A stretch of DNA of 44,785 bases from assembly GCA_017523785.1 (NCBI GenBank), contig JAFWVX010000032.1, positions 1 to 44,785 of the forward strand, written 5' to 3'. A program made the translations under genes and the position numbers. Below are positions 24,679-32,244 of this stretch, piece by piece. The stretch's first letter is position 1; each line of letters begins with the position of its first letter. The notes beneath the pieces were generated by a model, which worked only from the letters and a program-made list of their open reading frames with translations, was not told the DNA's origin and ran no database searches. The DNA comes from Lachnospiraceae bacterium. GTDB taxonomy: Bacteria; Bacillota; Clostridia; Lachnospirales; Lachnospiraceae.

Positions 24679-27192
24679 TTGATTAGGAGCATATTTAAAA
24701 AAAATTTATGTATAGGATTATTATTAGTTTTATTGTTTGTTTTATGTTCTTGTAGTAAATTTGGCTTTGAAGAAAGGTTGTACAATGAAATATGTGACAA
24801 AAAATGCTTAAGTGAATATCCTAGGGATATAGAAATTAATAGCGTTGCCACAGTAAAATTAGGAAAATATGAGCAAGATAATAATTTTGATAATGGCAAA
24901 GAAGATATAGAATGGATTGTTGTGGAAAAAGAAGGTGGCAAAGCATTATTGCTGAGTAAGTATATAATTGATTTGAAACAATATGATGAACTATTGGGAG
25001 AAGACGGACACATAATTAATAAGCAAGATAATTTTGAAGCTATTCTGACAGATTGGAAGAACTCTGATGTGAGAAAGTGGCTCAATGATGATTTTTATGT
25101 TGAAACTTTTAATAAAGAAGAAAAGAATATAATATGTGGTTCGGAAATTAGTTTTAGCGTTGAACATAAGAATTTATATAGCCATGGGTCGTTTTCAAAA
25201 GAATATGGACAAGTAGAAGAGAAAGATAAATTATTTTTATTAAGTACGCATGATATAAATTTGTATATGGGGAGAACTGGTAATAATCCAAATAAAAAAA
25301 TAATAGCTGAGGCAAGTGAATATGTAAAGAATATATTTGATAAAAACTATAAAGAAAAATATGTTAAAAATATGTATTTTGACGATAAAGAATTAGAAGG
25401 TGAAAGATTTATTAATTATTTTGTAACAAATTGTCAAACTTATATGTTGAGAGACGTTGCTAAAGTTGATGATTATAATCTTGTGAAATGTGTGGATGAA
25501 AATGGTTATATGGCTAAATTTGGAAAATGTTTTGAATTAACACCTTATAATTCTTTAGATAGTGATAGAATTAAAAAATATAATAAGGCCGATGTTAACA
25601 ATTTTGTGATGGGAATTAGACCTGCAATGTGGGTTGACTTTGGTAATAGGGTATTGAGTAAGAAGGAATTAATTGATGATAGAATAGGAAGTGACTCTGC
25701 TGTAAAATATTACATTCATGATATTGGTAAAATGCATGCCATTACTGAATATAGTGTTAATACAGATGTGGATGATTATGATACAGTTTGTTTTGGAAAA
25801 TGGGAGCAAGATGCTAACTTTGAGAATGGAGCTGAAGATATAGAGTGGATTTTGTTAGAGAAAGATGAAAAGAATGCGAAATTGATAAGTAAATATGTTC
25901 TTGATTATGGATATCAAATGCAGTTCAATTCACATTTTGCATTTTCAAATGAAGAAGTAAAGTGTGTGAAAGAAATTTACCAAGAAGCTGAAAATAACAA
26001 TGTTAATTTGTGTGACTATATTAGCAATGATGAAATTTTAAAATATGATGATGCTGTAACAGAGTCTAGCTACGGGTATAAAACGAGAAAGTTTAATGCG
26101 CAATATACAAAGTATGCAAAATACCTGATGAATTTTTATCCGGAAGAGTATAAATATGATGGATACTGGATTAAAGATGTTATAAAAGATTTAGGATATG
26201 CAGGTGGAACTGATATATCTCGTTGTGTGAATAGGCTGAGAGTGAGCGAAAAAGGTGAAGTGAGCGAATATGGCAAGGCATACTGGAGTTGGGGTGGATA
26301 CTCAAGTAATGAATATTCTATTGGTACTGATAGATATGTATGTGGAGTTAGACCAGTTATACATTTGTTAATAGATACAATCAATGACTATGAACCTAGC
26401 GGTAATAATACATATTTTTATCGTGATTTTGAATATGGAAAAACTTTTACAATAGATAATATTGAAAAAGCTAGACCCCTGCTTAATGAAACAGAAGGAG
26501 TGACTTATGACTATATTGTTGATTATAGTTATACTGGAATAGAGCCAAATTTTATTGAGGGGCAAGGATATGTTATTAATGATAAGTATTATAATCAAGG
26601 AACTGTGAGAGATATGTTTGATACAATCAAATTTGGAAAATATGAGCAAGACAACAACTTAGATAATGGTCCAGAGGACATAGAATGGATTGTGATACAA
26701 TTAGATAGACCATCAAAGCATGTGAGACTTTTATCTAAATATGTATTGGATTATATGGAATATCAACATAATGATAATGAAAAAGCAAATAAATACGGAG
26801 GAATTGAAAAAATTTATGATAAGAACTATGTCACAAGTGATGTAAGAAAATTTTTAAATAATCAATTTTATGAAAGTGCATTTAGTGAAGAAGAAAAAAA
26901 TAAATTGCTCTTGGTACATAGTGTCTATGAGAATCATGATGTATATGATAAAGTATATATACCACCTGACTTGCAAGGCTCAAATAGTACGGATGCAACG
27001 GTATATACTGATTATGCACAAGATAAATTTTTAAAAGATGAAACTTATTCATTTGAAAAGAATCCTGATGTGAAAAGGACTGATTATTTTTTGGAACCTA
27101 GTTATCAGTATATAAATGGATATAATGCGTGTCGTTTTTATGATATTAGACCAAAAGGTGTTCGACCAATGATAGTGATTAAAATTGAATAA
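24679..27192 (+). CDS. Lipoprotein with three DUF6273-like domains
   Basis: 837 residues from a TTG start with GAGGTGAG four bases upstream. The signal peptide ends in LFVLCSCSK, a lipobox. Three copies of one domain follow, beginning near residues 55, 366 and 646. Each opens with (V/I)(K/C)(L/F)GK(Y/W)EQD..F.NG.EDIEWI(V/L) and LLSKY(I/V)LD. Copies 1 and 3 keep the S.DVRK(W/F)LN..FY...F..EEK stretch, while copy 2 has lost it. Each ends in G(I/V)RP. I recognise this as the DUF6273 type, common in surface proteins of Lachnospiraceae, of unknown function and possibly ligand-binding. The gene lies between the two U32 pieces, is very AT-rich and contains no REP, unlike both flanking genes, so it may have been inserted there. 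Confidence 0.8.
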   Translation: MIRSIFKKNLCIGLLLVLLFVLCSCSKFGFEERLYNEICDKKCLSEYPRDIEINSVATVKLGKYEQDNNFDNGKEDIEWIVVEKEGGKALLLSKYIIDLKQYDELLGEDGHIINKQDNFEAILTDWKNSDVRKWLNDDFYVETFNKEEKNIICGSEISFSVEHKNLYSHGSFSKEYGQVEEKDKLFLLSTHDINLYMGRTGNNPNKKIIAEASEYVKNIFDKNYKEKYVKNMYFDDKELEGERFINYFVTNCQTYMLRDVAKVDDYNLVKCVDENGYMAKFGKCFELTPYNSLDSDRIKKYNKADVNNFVMGIRPAMWVDFGNRVLSKKELIDDRIGSDSAVKYYIHDIGKMHAITEYSVNTDVDDYDTVCFGKWEQDANFENGAEDIEWILLEKDEKNAKLISKYVLDYGYQMQFNSHFAFSNEEVKCVKEIYQEAENNNVNLCDYISNDEILKYDDAVTESSYGYKTRKFNAQYTKYAKYLMNFYPEEYKYDGYWIKDVIKDLGYAGGTDISRCVNRLRVSEKGEVSEYGKAYWSWGGYSSNEYSIGTDRYVCGVRPVIHLLIDTINDYEPSGNNTYFYRDFEYGKTFTIDNIEKARPLLNETEGVTYDYIVDYSYTGIEPNFIEGQGYVINDKYYNQGTVRDMFDTIKFGKYEQDNNLDNGPEDIEWIVIQLDRPSKHVRLLSKYVLDYMEYQHNDNEKANKYGGIEKIYDKNYVTSDVRKFLNNQFYESAFSEEEKNKLLLVHSVYENHDVYDKVYIPPDLQGSNSTDATVYTDYAQDKFLKDETYSFEKNPDVKRTDYFLEPSYQYINGYNACRFYDIRPKGVRPMIVIKIE

Positions 27193-27221
27193 ATGCTGAT
27201 GGCGGAAAATGTAGAGATTAT

Positions 27222-28202
27222 ATGTATAAAGTTAAAGTAGAAAATTTGAAACAATTTGAAATTGCACTTGCATCTAAGAATGTGAGTGAGATTATTTTGG
27301 CGAGAGATAGTTTTGTTGAAAAAGATTTGCCTAAGTTGGTAGAAGGGATAAAAAAATCAAATAAAGTTGCTTGGATCTTAATGGAACGAATTTCTAGATA
27401 CGAAGAAAATATGAAACCGCATGACTTAAGGCTTGCCACTGATAAAATTTATGAAATTAACAATCTTGGTGGAGTAATAATTCAAAATCTTGACTCATTT
27501 GCATATATGCTTCGTAAGATTAACAAAGCCGCAAATGAAAAACTAAAAGTCGAATTAAACTATACCATGAACTGTTATAACAATGAGACAAAGAAAGTCC
27601 ATCAAAATTTGTATAATGAGAAAAGAAAAAATGCAAATGAAGTGCCCCTACTTTTCACAGCACCAGTTGAATTAAACATTTATGAATTGTCAGAAGTTGG
27701 ATACGATACATTTATTGTCTATAGTTATATTGATACAATGGTTTCTGCCAATTGCCTAAGAAAAAATCTCGTAGGGGCAGATGCCACACAAATGTACCAC
27801 AGCGGCGAAGCTTGCGAGACCGCAAAACCTTGTAGGGGCGAGCACTGCGAGCCCGCATGCAAATATAGATTCAACTTCGAAAATGTCCACGACTTTTCCT
27901 CTTATATAATAGACAGAAAAGGCAAGAAGCTCTACTACAAAACTTACTGCAAATATTGCTACAACAAAATATTCAACACCGAGCCACTATACTTACTCGA
28001 CAAAATTGATGAACTAAAGTTTAGGGAACCCTTAGCCCGTAGGAGCCAGTTATATGAGCCCGTGACCCGTAGGGGCGAGCACTGCGAGCCCGCATACCGA
28101 ATAGACTTCAGCTTCGAAACTGAAAATGAAGTCCGCAACATTTTAAATAAAAAAATCCCCGAGAGTTTTACTCGGGGACACATAAAGAACTCGATTAAAT
28201 AA
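27222..28202 (+). CDS. U32-family C-terminal piece with REP-encoded segments
   Basis: 326 residues. It matches the C-terminal part of long U32-family proteins: KVEN(L)KQFEIAL, FTAPVELNIYELSEVGYDTFIVYSYIDTMVS, and the cysteine cluster DRKGKKLYYKTYCKYCYNKIFN followed by PLYLLDKI and RIDFSFETENEV. The middle (DUF3656-type) part of such proteins is not found in either piece. Four palindromes are translated: VGADA at residues 184-188, CRGEHCEP at 204-211, RRSQLYEP at 273-280 and RRGEHCEP at 283-290. They lie between conserved blocks. The start at 27222 has only a weak ribosome binding site. The last codons overlap the terminator of the convergent gene. Whether the two U32 pieces still work together is unknown. 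Confidence 0.75.
   Translation: MYKVKVENLKQFEIALASKNVSEIILARDSFVEKDLPKLVEGIKKSNKVAWILMERISRYEENMKPHDLRLATDKIYEINNLGGVIIQNLDSFAYMLRKINKAANEKLKVELNYTMNCYNNETKKVHQNLYNEKRKNANEVPLLFTAPVELNIYELSEVGYDTFIVYSYIDTMVSANCLRKNLVGADATQMYHSGEACETAKPCRGEHCEPACKYRFNFENVHDFSSYIIDRKGKKLYYKTYCKYCYNKIFNTEPLYLLDKIDELKFREPLARRSQLYEPVTRRGEHCEPAYRIDFSFETENEVRNILNKKIPESFTRGHIKNSIK
27771..27855 (+). repeat. REP cluster inside the U32 C-piece, first site
   Basis: A short GTAGGGGCAGATGCC begins at 27771. A decayed GGCGAAGCTTGCGAGACCG lies at 27804-27822, and a complete copy at 27832-27855. The first is read as VGADA, the last as CRGEHCEP, so both open frames are used within one gene. Confidence 0.82.
28039..28092 (+). 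repeat. Two REP copies inside the U32 C-piece, second site
   Basis: A diverged copy (28039-28062, GTAGGAGCCAG...GAGCCCG) and a consensus copy (28069-28092) are 30 bases apart, so both stay in the RR..EP frame. Confidence 0.82.
28150..28177 (-). terminator. Terminator of the yihY-like gene, inside the convergent U32 C-piece
   Basis: On the minus strand CCCCGAG and CTCGGGG form a 7-bp stem with a 7-base loop, followed by ATTTTTTT. It lies 26 bases beyond the stop of the minus-strand gene and within the last 18 codons of the plus-strand gene. On the plus strand no U tract follows the stem. Confidence 0.82.
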
Positions 28203-29228
28203 TTAGTCATCCTCTGCATACGAATCATTTTTATTGAGATTTGGCCTTTTGAATCTAAATACTTTAGTAAATTTAGTTCGTTTGGTAATTTCATAATCAG
28301 CTTCTTGTATCTTTCCTGACTCAATCTCGTTTTGAAGTTTCTTCTTTGTATCAGCCTCAATTCTCTTTTGAGGATAGACAACTTCATTCACGCAGGCACC
28401 GATGAAAACAATATTGATACAAATGAAAATCCAGAATAGGACAATCATTATACCAGTAAGAGAGCCGTAGGTACTAGTGTTTATAGGAAACTTTGTGAAG
28501 TAAATTGAAAATAAATTTGAAACTATTATCCAAGCGAAGGTGGTAAATACAGCGCCATAAATGTTTTTGAAGAAAGACCTTTCAAAGTTAGTTGTGGTTG
28601 TATAAAGCGACATTGTGAGAATTATGAGCGCGATACTCGATACGAGATATTTGTAACTAAGTACGTGGTCGATAATATCTGTTGCAAATGGAAGATACAG
28701 TTTAACAAATTCAAGTATCATACCGCCAAGCATGAGCAAGATAAAGGTCAGAATGACTGCGAGATAAAGAACTAGCATATTTACGATTGTAAGGACTTTT
28801 AAAATTGCATAATTACTTGTATAATTAATATCATGGATTTTTCTGATGCCGACTATAAACGCAAATAGGCAGGTAGAGCCGGTAATGAATGCTGTGAGTA
28901 TGTTGATGTAGATGACATTTGTTCTAGAAAGTCCTCTCGCAATTAGCAGTGTATAGTTGACAATATTTGTAATGTATGGCAGATTAGGGAATAAGAGGGT
29001 GATGTTTGTGGTGATGTCCTCAATTCTAACCTGCGGAATCAGCGAGATGGTCGAAAAAATGAGCATGAAAAGTGGTATACTTGATATAATAAGGAAGAAG
29101 GCTGAACTCGCTGAATATATAGGGATGTCATTTGACATGTAGAGCATTACAATATTTTTGACAAACGTTATAAAAGTTCTAAGCCACTTTGGTAGTTTTT
29201 TATAGAATTTTTTTAGAGCGTTTCGCAT
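28203..29228 (-). CDS. YihY/BrkB family inner membrane protein
   Basis: 341 residues on the minus strand. Six hydrophobic segments and the family pattern IPIYSASSAFFLIISSIPLFMLI near the start, ITAFITGSTCLFAFIVGIRKIHDI in the middle and TYGSLTGIMIVLFWIFICINIVFIGACVNEV near the end identify the YihY/virulence factor BrkB (once called RNase BN) family. The molecular function is not established. The last ~55 residues are a charged cytosolic tail. It is the only sizeable minus-strand gene in the window and stops one base beyond the end of the U32 C-piece. No clear promoter was seen upstream; it diverges from rmuC across a 355-base gap containing a MITE-like element. Confidence 0.9.
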   Translation of the reverse strand: MRNALKKFYKKLPKWLRTFITFVKNIVMLYMSNDIPIYSASSAFFLIISSIPLFMLIFSTISLIPQVRIEDITTNITLLFPNLPYITNIVNYTLLIARGLSRTNVIYINILTAFITGSTCLFAFIVGIRKIHDINYTSNYAILKVLTIVNMLVLYLAVILTFILLMLGGMILEFVKLYLPFATDIIDHVLSYKYLVSSIALIILTMSLYTTTTNFERSFFKNIYGAVFTTFAWIIVSNLFSIYFTKFPINTSTYGSLTGIMIVLFWIFICINIVFIGACVNEVVYPQKRIEADTKKKLQNEIESGKIQEADYEITKRTKFTKVFRFKRPNLNKNDSYAEDD

Positions 29229-29294
29229 ACATTATATTTTACATTAAATGGTGATTATTTTCAACATGGTTATATAAACATAAGTACACTCTAC

Positions 29295-29480
29295 ATTTGC
29301 AATCCTCTCTGAAAATAGGTCGCTAAAACAAGATTTTTTATGCAAGCGCTGGCTCTGCCTCACTAAGAACTTTGCAAACTCGCTTCGCTCAGACAGTGCT
29401 AAAGTTCTAAAGTTCGGCTATCGCCATCGTTGCAAAAAATCAGTTTTCGCTCCGACTATTTTCTTGAGAGAATTGCAAAT
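29295..29480. mobile_element. MITE-like palindromic element (copy B, 186 bp)
   Basis: The ends form an imperfect inverted repeat of about 50 bases: ATTTGCAATCCTCTCTGAAA on the left against ATTTGCAATTCTCTCAAGAA in reverse complement from the right, continuing through ATAGTCGGAGC-like and GATTTTTT blocks. The interior has a second inverted repeat around AGAACTTTGC and AAAGTTCT. No open frame lies inside. This element accounts for about half of the 355-base gap between yihY and rmuC. I see nothing else in that gap except the rmuC leader. Confidence 0.7.
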
Positions 29481-29583
29481 ATAAGTGACATGATTGTATA
29501 TATAGTGTAAGTGTTAAAAACTATTTGTTGTACTCGATATATTAATTAAATATGAGTGTAATTAAGTATAAGAAGGAGGGAAT

Positions 29584-30789
29584 ATGGATTATTTATTTAT
29601 AGTCTTAGTAGCGATTGTTGTTATGTTATTATTTGTTATAGTATTTACTATAATTATTTTTGCTCGTATAAGCAAGAAGCAAGCTGATACGAAGGATATT
29701 TTTAGTATAATTAGTAAAATGGAAAAGAATGTCATTCAAGATGCGAATGACAACTTTGTTAAGATACTAAATCAAAACCAGAGTAATTCAAATAACATTT
29801 CGAAGGTTATGCAGGAGTCGCTTGAAAAGATTAGTACTACAAATGAAAATAAATTGAATGAGTTGCGAAAGGCGAATGAGGAAAAACTTGGTTTGATTGA
29901 GAGAAACATAAATGATAAACTTGACAAATCACTCAATGAGAGACTAGATAGTAGTTTCAAAAACATTGGTGAGCAATTGCAAAATTTACAAGTGACAAAT
30001 GGGCAACTTCTCAGTATGTCAGGAACCATTGCAGATTTGCAAAAATCTTTATCAAGTGTTAAAGCTCGCGGTGTGTTTGGCGAGAAACAACTTGAAAATA
30101 TTCTTGAAAGCATCATGACAAGTAATATGTATGAGAAACAGTTCAAGATAAAAAAGAGTTCTGATGAGAAAGTGGATTTTGCAATTAAAATACCAAATAA
30201 AGATGACGACGGCTTTGTTTATCTTCCTATAGATGCGAAGTTTCCAAACGACAGATACATGGATGTGGTGAATGCAGCAAATAGCAGAGATGAGGGTAGA
30301 TTAAATGCTGCAATTAAGAGTTTGAAAGATGCTATAGTATTCCAGGCTAAGAGTATTTCGGAGAAATATATTGAGCCACCGCTCACAACTGAGTTTGCAA
30401 TTATGTTTTTGCCTACTGAAGGACTATATGCTGAGTGCTTGAGAATAGATGGCTTAGCAGATGATTGCCAAAGAGATTATAAGATACTTCTTGCAGGACC
30501 TACGACTATAACTGCACTTATAAATAGCTTCAGCATTGGATTCAAATTTTTGCAGGTAAATAAGAATAGTAAAGAGATCGCTAAGATTTTGCAGGCAATT
30601 AAAGTTCAGTATAATAGATTTGGCGAAGAGATTGATAAGACAAAGAAGAGTCTTGAAAAGGCGACTGAGTCAACTGACCAACTCGCAAAGAGAAATCAAA
30701 TGATTACAAATAAACTTAAAAGTTTCGACAGTATAGGTGTCAGCGAGTCCGACGCAGTGCTCGGCTTAGATGACCTACAAAATCCGTAG
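29584..30789 (+). CDS. rmuC: DNA recombination protein RmuC homologue
   Basis: 401 residues. One N-terminal membrane span (LFIVLVAIVVMLLFVIVFTIII), then a long coiled coil to about residue 160, and the RmuC core with VKARGVFGEKQLENIL, PIDAKFPNDRY, EFAIMFLPTEGLYAE and LAGPTTITALINSF. Homologues limit DNA rearrangements and are thought to have a nuclease-like fold. The ribosome binding site AAGGAGGG is strong. The TAG stop codon lies in CCGTAGGC, which looks like the start of a decayed GTAG palindrome, so the present C-terminus (DDLQNP) may have been set by a repeat insertion. It is transcribed away from yihY. Confidence 0.9.
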   Translation: MDYLFIVLVAIVVMLLFVIVFTIIIFARISKKQADTKDIFSIISKMEKNVIQDANDNFVKILNQNQSNSNNISKVMQESLEKISTTNENKLNELRKANEEKLGLIERNINDKLDKSLNERLDSSFKNIGEQLQNLQVTNGQLLSMSGTIADLQKSLSSVKARGVFGEKQLENILESIMTSNMYEKQFKIKKSSDEKVDFAIKIPNKDDDGFVYLPIDAKFPNDRYMDVVNAANSRDEGRLNAAIKSLKDAIVFQAKSISEKYIEPPLTTEFAIMFLPTEGLYAECLRIDGLADDCQRDYKILLAGPTTITALINSFSIGFKFLQVNKNSKEIAKILQAIKVQYNRFGEEIDKTKKSLEKATESTDQLAKRNQMITNKLKSFDSIGVSESDAVLGLDDLQNP

Positions 30790-30843
30790 GCAAGCGTCAA
30801 CCACGTCATTTTCCGAATGGATATACACTTGTTTTATAAACAT

Positions 30844-30868
30844 CGTAGGGGCGGATATCATCCGCCCG
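30844..30868 (+). repeat. Left REP of the RAYT locus
   Basis: GTAGGGGCGGAT followed by ATCATCCGCCCG: the arms CGGGCGGAT and its complement pair almost perfectly, with GTAG at the outer end. Confidence 0.88.
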
Positions 30869-30878
30869 CTAATATATT

Positions 30879-31397
30879 ATGAATCTACCAACAAGAAAAA
30901 AGTTAAGAATTAAAGATTATAATTATAAAAGTGAAAATATTTATTTCATTACAATATGTTCAAAAAATCAAGAGTGTATTTTTTGTAATATTGATGAAGA
31001 GATTGATAGTGTTGGTTTTGATACAATTAATTTTAATAAATATATACATTACTCAAATATCGGATCTATAATTGTTGAATCTTTAAAGAATATTGAGACA
31101 ATATATAATGGTGTTGTTTTAAAGGAATATGTTATTATGCCTAATCATTTGCATATGCTAATTGAGATTACTGATGATATAAGTAAAAATCAGAATAGCA
31201 TTGACATTTTTAAAATAGTAGGTAGTTTTAAGAGATATGTGACAAAAATGGTTAATAAAGGTAAAAAAAATAAAATGGAAGTATGGCAAAAATCTTTTTA
31301 TGAGCATATTGTGAGAGATGAAAAAGATTATAATAGGATATTAGAGTATATGGTTTATAATCCATTTAAGTGGAAATTGGATGAATACTATAGGTAA
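30879..31397 (+). CDS. REP-associated tyrosine transposase (Y1_Tnp / RAYT)
   Basis: 172 residues, typical of the Y1 transposase (IS200-like HUH) superfamily. The HUH motif is VIMPNHLHMLIEI. The catalytic tyrosine is in WQKSFYEHIVRDEKDYNRI, and the family end LEYMVYNPFKWKLDEYY is intact. Early motifs (NIYFITICSKNQE) are also present. RAYTs are single-copy relatives of IS200 transposases that bind and cleave GTAG-headed palindromes in single-stranded DNA. They are thought to spread them while rarely moving themselves. The protein looks complete and active. It is probably the source of the palindromes found all over this window. There is no Shine-Dalgarno site between the REP and the ATG, suggesting low expression. 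Confidence 0.93.
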   Translation: MNLPTRKKLRIKDYNYKSENIYFITICSKNQECIFCNIDEEIDSVGFDTINFNKYIHYSNIGSIIVESLKNIETIYNGVVLKEYVIMPNHLHMLIEITDDISKNQNSIDIFKIVGSFKRYVTKMVNKGKKNKMEVWQKSFYEHIVRDEKDYNRILEYMVYNPFKWKLDEYYR

Positions 31398-31422
31398 CGG
31401 GCGGATGGTATCCGCCCCTACG
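31398..31422 (-). repeat. Right REP of the RAYT locus, inverted
   Basis: CGGGCGGAT, a short centre, then ATCCGCCCCTACG. It reads GTAGGGGCGGAT on the minus strand. It is the only clear minus-orientation copy in the window. Confidence 0.88.
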
Positions 31423-31464
31423 GAGATATTGCAGAATTGAGTCTAATAGCTTTGGCATTAAATT

Positions 31465-32118
31465 ATGAGAGTGATATTAGAAAATAAAACCGCAGAAATA
31501 GTTGAAAAGAAATCACGCTTCATAGCGAACATATTTTATGTGGAGTCAGTTGAAACCGCCGAAGAGAAACTTGCGGAAATCAAAAAGAAATATTACGATG
31601 CAAAGCATAACTGCTTCGCCTATATAATTGGCACAAACGGCGAGCAGGTTAAATCCAGTGACGATGGCGAACCACAGGGTACTGCAGGTCACCCAATGCT
31701 AGATATATTGAAAGGAAATGAACTGACAAACTGTATCGCCATAGTAACGAGATATTTTGGCGGAACCTTACTCGGCACCGGCGGACTAGTGAGAGCCTAT
31801 AGTGACAGCTTAAAGGCAGCAATCGCACTTGCAGAGTTTTCAGAAATAAAGACTGCTTACGAAGTGCAATTTGATTTAAACTACGATGACTACGGAAAAG
31901 TTGAAAAGTTAGTTCAAAACTACAACAACTCCGAGAATAGTATTTATTCACTTGATAAAACATTCGAAGATGTAGTAAAATTAAGATACTTAGTTTCACA
32001 GGATATTTTCGATAGCTTCAAAAACGAAATAGTTAATATGACCAGAGGCAAAACTACGCTCGACGAAAGAATTTCCCGAACGTATTTTGTCGCTAATAAT
32101 AAAATAAAATATCTATAA
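31465..32118 (+). CDS. YigZ/IMPACT family protein (UPF0029)
   Basis: 217 residues. The first domain has KKSRFIANIFYV, DAKHNCFAYIIG and the signature DDGEPQGTAGHPMLDIL, then TRYFGGTLLGTGGLVRAYSDS, which define the family. The second, smaller domain (residues ~135-210, DUF1949 type) follows. Relatives are linked to translation or ribosome stress control (IMPACT in eukaryotes), but the bacterial function is not settled. No Shine-Dalgarno site is apparent before the ATG. The gene stands alone between the RAYT locus and a MITE-like element. Confidence 0.92.
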   Translation: MRVILENKTAEIVEKKSRFIANIFYVESVETAEEKLAEIKKKYYDAKHNCFAYIIGTNGEQVKSSDDGEPQGTAGHPMLDILKGNELTNCIAIVTRYFGGTLLGTGGLVRAYSDSLKAAIALAEFSEIKTAYEVQFDLNYDDYGKVEKLVQNYNNSENSIYSLDKTFEDVVKLRYLVSQDIFDSFKNEIVNMTRGKTTLDERISRTYFVANNKIKYL

Positions 32119-32138
32119 ATATCAGAATAAATTTTTAA

Positions 32139-32218
32139 ATTTGTAAGTCGCTTAAGAAAATAGTCGGAGCAAAAACAGATTTTTTATTTGCGACCTATTT
32201 TCAGAGCGACTTGCAAAT
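32139..32218. mobile_element. MITE-like palindromic element (copy C, 80 bp)
   Basis: A hairpin with ends ATTTGTAAGTCGCTTAAGAA and, in reverse complement, ATTTGCAAGTCGCTCTGAAA. The arms continue with AATAGTCGGAGC and AATAGGTCG, and a GATTTTTTA centre is shared with copy B. It is a compact version of the 186-bp element and ends 26 bases before aroC. Confidence 0.7.
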
Positions 32219-32244
32219 AGCAACATTTTATAGTGAGGAAAAAT

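Larger units (their letters stand above)
30844..31422 (+). mobile_element. RAYT transposon-like unit bracketed by inverted REPs
   Basis: A GTAG palindrome (30845-30868) lies ten bases before the transposase ATG. The inverted copy (31398-31421) begins at the base after its stop. The unit spans 579 bases with nothing else in it. Both ends are of the GGGGCGGAT..ATCCGCCC subtype. This is the arrangement of REP-associated tyrosine transposase loci. Confidence 0.85.

Noticed and set aside
24576-25085. A 169-codon minus-strand open frame at the start of the DUF6273-like gene
   Set aside because: The plus-strand gene has a lipobox, a good ribosome binding site and domain repeats. The minus frame has none of these.
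30844-31422. A complete IS200/IS605 insertion sequence
   Set aside because: There is no tnpB and the ends are REP palindromes. The transposase fits the RAYT branch, which is usually not an autonomous insertion sequence.
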